From: Treponema sp.
GTDB lineage: Bacteria; Spirochaetota; Spirochaetia; Treponematales; Breznakiellaceae
DNA: 9,528 nt
Reading direction: 5' to 3'
Assembly: GCA_009785545.1 (NCBI GenBank)
Contig: WQWD01000076.1
Location: 1 to 9,528 of the forward strand
Part shown: piece by piece, positions 7,364 to 9,528 of the stretch
Layout: each line of letters opens with the position of its first letter
Numbering within the stretch: position 1 is the stretch's first letter
The notes under the pieces: model-generated
What the model was told of the DNA's origin: nothing
Seen by the model: only the letters and a program-made list of their open reading frames with translations
Databases searched by the model: none
Program-made: the position numbers and the translations under genes

Positions 7364-8389
7364 TCACATTGCGTCTCCTCTATTCATATCCGGTTCATAG
7401 CCGGCGTTAATGATTTTTTGTTTTAAAAGAGCGAGGTTTTCCGCAGCTTCAGGGCCTCCGTAAGCTTTATTGTCGTAAATAGCGTAAAGTTTTTTAACGT
7501 CAGGCGGCGACAGATTCGGCATGACTACGTTTGCTCCGGCTTTCAGCGCAAGTTCTCTGCCGTTATGTGCAATTGAACCCATTGCTGTTGTTGCAGGAAT
7601 CAACGCTTTTGGCAAAAGAATGCGTGTAATGGCAAGCATTTTTAGGCAGAGAGTGAGGTTTCCATGCGGGTATTCACTGAAGGGCGTATCTTTTTGCGGG
7701 ATAAAAGGGCCGATACCAACCATTTGCGGCTGAAGTTCTTCTAAAAAGCGAATATCTGCCAAGAGCGTCAGCGGTGTTTGGTGAGGGCTTCCAACCATAA
7801 AACCTGCTCCTACCTGAAAGCCGATTTTTTTCAGAGACCAAAGGCAGCGTTTGCGGTCAGCTAAGTTTTGCGAAGGCGGGTGCAATAAAGCGTAATGCTT
7901 TTCGTCGGCTGTCTCATGGCGAAGAAGATAGCGGTTAACGCCGGCACGGGAAAAAAGTTCATAATCGCTCTCGTGACGCTCGCCAATGGACAAAGTAATT
8001 GCGTGGTCGGGAAATTCCTGTCTTATGGCGCTGACAATTTCTGTGACACGTTTTGTAGAAAACCACGGGTCTTCGCCTCCTTGTAAAACAAAAGTTTTTA
8101 GACCGAGCCTGTCTCCCGTGCGGCAGCAGTTAAGTATTTCATCAAGTGAAAGGCGAAACCGCTCCAATTTTGTATTGGAACAGCGAATCCCGCAGTAATA
8201 ACAATCACACTTACAGTGATTTGTAAATTCGATAAGCCCTCGGATGAATACGCTTTTGCCGTAATGTTCTTCACGCACTTTACGGGCTTGAGCAAAGAGG
8301 GCTTCTATGTCGTTTTGATTTTCAGTTTTGATGAAATGAATTATTTCATCGTCATTAAAAAACACGGTGTCGTTGGTATTATTAAACAT
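7364..8389 (-). CDS. hydE: [FeFe]-hydrogenase H-cluster radical SAM maturase HydE
   Basis: HydE is a cytosolic radical S-adenosylmethionine enzyme that acts on the iron-cysteine-CO-cyanide synthon made by HydG during assembly of the binuclear subcluster of the H-cluster. The 341-residue protein is near full family length. The [4Fe-4S] motif CX3CX2C is at Cys59, 63 and 66, in the HydE-like context FIRGLIEFTNHC. Further hallmarks are VLQGGEDPW, the SAM-binding region SIGERHESDYELF, RYLLRHETAD, LHPP, VGAGFMVGSP and the C-terminal IPATTAMGSIAHNGRE. BioB and PylB share the fold, but RHETAD and the HydG neighbour favour HydE. Extra cysteines (61, 70) flank the cluster motif; the optional second cluster seen in some HydE proteins is not evident at the C-terminus. 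The ATG at 8389 overlaps the hydG stop by 8 bp; the ribosome site is weak (AAAGAGA), fitting coupling to hydG. Confidence 0.93.
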   Translation of the reverse strand: MFNNTNDTVFFNDDEIIHFIKTENQNDIEALFAQARKVREEHYGKSVFIRGLIEFTNHCKCDCYYCGIRCSNTKLERFRLSLDEILNCCRTGDRLGLKTFVLQGGEDPWFSTKRVTEIVSAIRQEFPDHAITLSIGERHESDYELFSRAGVNRYLLRHETADEKHYALLHPPSQNLADRKRCLWSLKKIGFQVGAGFMVGSPHQTPLTLLADIRFLEELQPQMVGIGPFIPQKDTPFSEYPHGNLTLCLKMLAITRILLPKALIPATTAMGSIAHNGRELALKAGANVVMPNLSPPDVKKLYAIYDNKAYGGPEAAENLALLKQKIINAGYEPDMNRGDAM

Positions 8390-9528
8390 AAAAATCTCTT
8401 TCGGCTCCCGTGCGAATCCTTTCTAAACATTCAATTGTTTTTTCTCGTATTGTTTCATTGGCAATATGGTGGATTTCTTTTTTGATAATAACATTTGCTT
8501 TTTCTTTGAAAGAGTCATCTCCGTAATCCATCGCATATTCGCTTAGTGTCATGAGTGCGTTGGGCAGGCAGACGTTTCCAATTTCGCCGGATTTGGCAAG
8601 CAGCATGAATCGGTCGCCGGTTCTGCCGCCGCGGTAACAGGCAGTGCAGAAACTTGGAATATAACTGTCGTTCATGATCTCCTCCATGATAGAAACAGCG
8701 CTTCTTTCATCGTTTACCAAAAATTGTGGATTTGTTTTTTCGTTTTTCTTTTGCTTGATGTATCCGCCAACTTCTGTATTTGAGCCTGCGCTGATTTGTG
8801 ATATTCCCAACCGTAAGAGTTCTTTTCGCATAACGCCGCTTTCTCTTGTCGAGAGGATCATGCCCGTAAAAGGAACCGCTATGCGCAAACAGGCAACAAT
8901 TTTTTTGAAAGTTTCGTCATCAACCAAATTGGGAAAATTGTTTATGTTCATTCCTACGGCAGGACGGAGGCGGGGAACAGAAATAGTGTGAAAGCCAACA
9001 TTGTATTTTTTTTCCAGATGTTCGTTGTGCAGTAATAGTCCAATAGTGTCAAAATACGGATCGGCAAGCCCAAAAAGAACGCCGCCTCCAACATCGTCAA
9101 TGCCTGCGTCTTGCGCACGGTCAAAGGCATTCAAATGCCATTCGTAATTTTTTTTGGGACCTGCAAGATGTACTTGGTTGTAGGTCGGCTCGTGGTAAGT
9201 TTCCTGAAAAAGTATATATGTGCCAATACCTGCGTTTTTAAGCCTGCGGTAGTTTTCGGTTGTTGTAGCCGCAATGTTGACATTAACTCGGCGAATTTCT
9301 CCGTTTTCAAATTTCATATCATAAATAGTTTTAATACATTCAAGGATATAGTCTATCGAACATTCTGAATCATCTTCGCCTGCCTCAAGCGCAAGCCGCT
9401 TGTGCCCCATCATTTCGAGTATTTTTACCTCTTCACGTAATTCGTCCATAGTTAGTTTTTTTCGTTCGAATTTATGGTTTGAATTAAAACTGCAATAACT
9501 ACAGCGGTTTATGCAAAAATCTGATACA
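8382..9528 (-). CDS. hydG: [FeFe]-hydrogenase maturase HydG (tyrosine lyase), 5' end outside the window
   Basis: HydG cleaves tyrosine by radical SAM chemistry and turns the fragment into CO and cyanide bound to an iron-cysteine synthon, the H-cluster precursor. The frame is open through the right edge; 381 C-terminal residues are visible and roughly 90 are missing. An ATG at 9449 is internal, because the radical SAM motif CX3CX2C lies upstream of it (Cys codons at 9515-9513, 9503-9501 and 9494-9492; local sequence CINRCSYC). Strong HydG hallmarks follow: KLTMDELREEV, GHKRLALEAGED, VNVNIAATT, ILFQETYH, GIDDVGGGVLFGL and STRES. The C-terminal CX2CX22C that carries the auxiliary synthon-building cluster is complete (Cys codons 8646-8648, 8637-8639, 8568-8570; CTACYRGGRTGDRFM). 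This separates it from ThiH. VHLAGPK replaces the more common MHPSGPK. The end GAERDFYV matches the usual HydG tail. It overlaps hydE by 8 bp. Confidence 0.96.
   Translation of the reverse strand, partial: VSDFCINRCSYCSFNSNHKFERKKLTMDELREEVKILEMMGHKRLALEAGEDDSECSIDYILECIKTIYDMKFENGEIRRVNVNIAATTTENYRRLKNAGIGTYILFQETYHEPTYNQVHLAGPKKNYEWHLNAFDRAQDAGIDDVGGGVLFGLADPYFDTIGLLLHNEHLEKKYNVGFHTISVPRLRPAVGMNINNFPNLVDDETFKKIVACLRIAVPFTGMILSTRESGVMRKELLRLGISQISAGSNTEVGGYIKQKKNEKTNPQFLVNDERSAVSIMEEIMNDSYIPSFCTACYRGGRTGDRFMLLAKSGEIGNVCLPNALMTLSEYAMDYGDDSFKEKANVIIKKEIHHIANETIREKTIECLERIRTGAERDFYV

Noticed and set aside
7364..8389. Radical SAM gene as biotin synthase or pyrrolysine enzyme PylB
   Set aside because: RHETAD, SIGERHESDYELF and the overlapping hydG gene fit HydE better; no biotin or pyrrolysine genes are nearby.

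Overview
The window looks like ordinary chromosome from an anaerobic, fermentative, AT-leaning bacterium. Organism evidence is indirect. Two [FeFe]-hydrogenase maturation genes (hydE, hydG) imply H2 metabolism and an oxygen-poor habitat. The style of the Lon protein and the relaxed lipobox (Phe-Pro-Gly-Cys) of the binding protein suggest a spirochaete, perhaps Treponema-like, but no marker here settles this, and clostridial or other anaerobes remain possible.

Layout. (1) Positions 1-2127, plus strand: the C-terminal ~708 residues of an ATP-dependent Lon protease, open at the left edge, with all catalytic motifs and an acidic low-complexity insert just before the Walker A motif. (2) Positions 2128-2256: a 129-bp convergent spacer filled with three hairpins, two of which serve as likely terminators for the genes on either side. 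(3) Positions 2257-7284, minus strand: a complete five-gene ABC importer of the Dpp/Opp/Nik (peptide/nickel) family in the order binding lipoprotein, permease B, permease C, ATPase D, ATPase F. All four internal junctions overlap by 4-14 bp, so this is one translationally coupled unit. The last ATPase is short and stops exactly where a hairpin begins. (4) Positions 7285-7363: a 79-bp spacer with possible promoter elements. (5) Positions 7364-9528, minus strand: hydE (complete) and hydG (5' end beyond the right edge), overlapping by 8 bp.

How the genes work together. HydG cleaves tyrosine to give the CO and cyanide ligands on an iron-cysteine synthon. HydE processes that synthon further, and HydF (not in this window) assembles and delivers the H-cluster precursor to the hydrogenase (also not in this window). 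The importer, transcribed in the same direction just downstream of hydE, probably takes up oligopeptides; the 79-bp gap allows partial read-through, but no functional link to H-cluster assembly is shown. Lon is convergent to this block and independent of it.

I found no mobile element genes, CRISPR array, tRNA or rRNA. I did not find a clearly new biological system. The most distinctive points are the hairpin-packed spacer abutting a shortened ATPase, the Lon insert, the altered ABC signature in the D-type ATPase, and the hydGE/importer neighbourhood.
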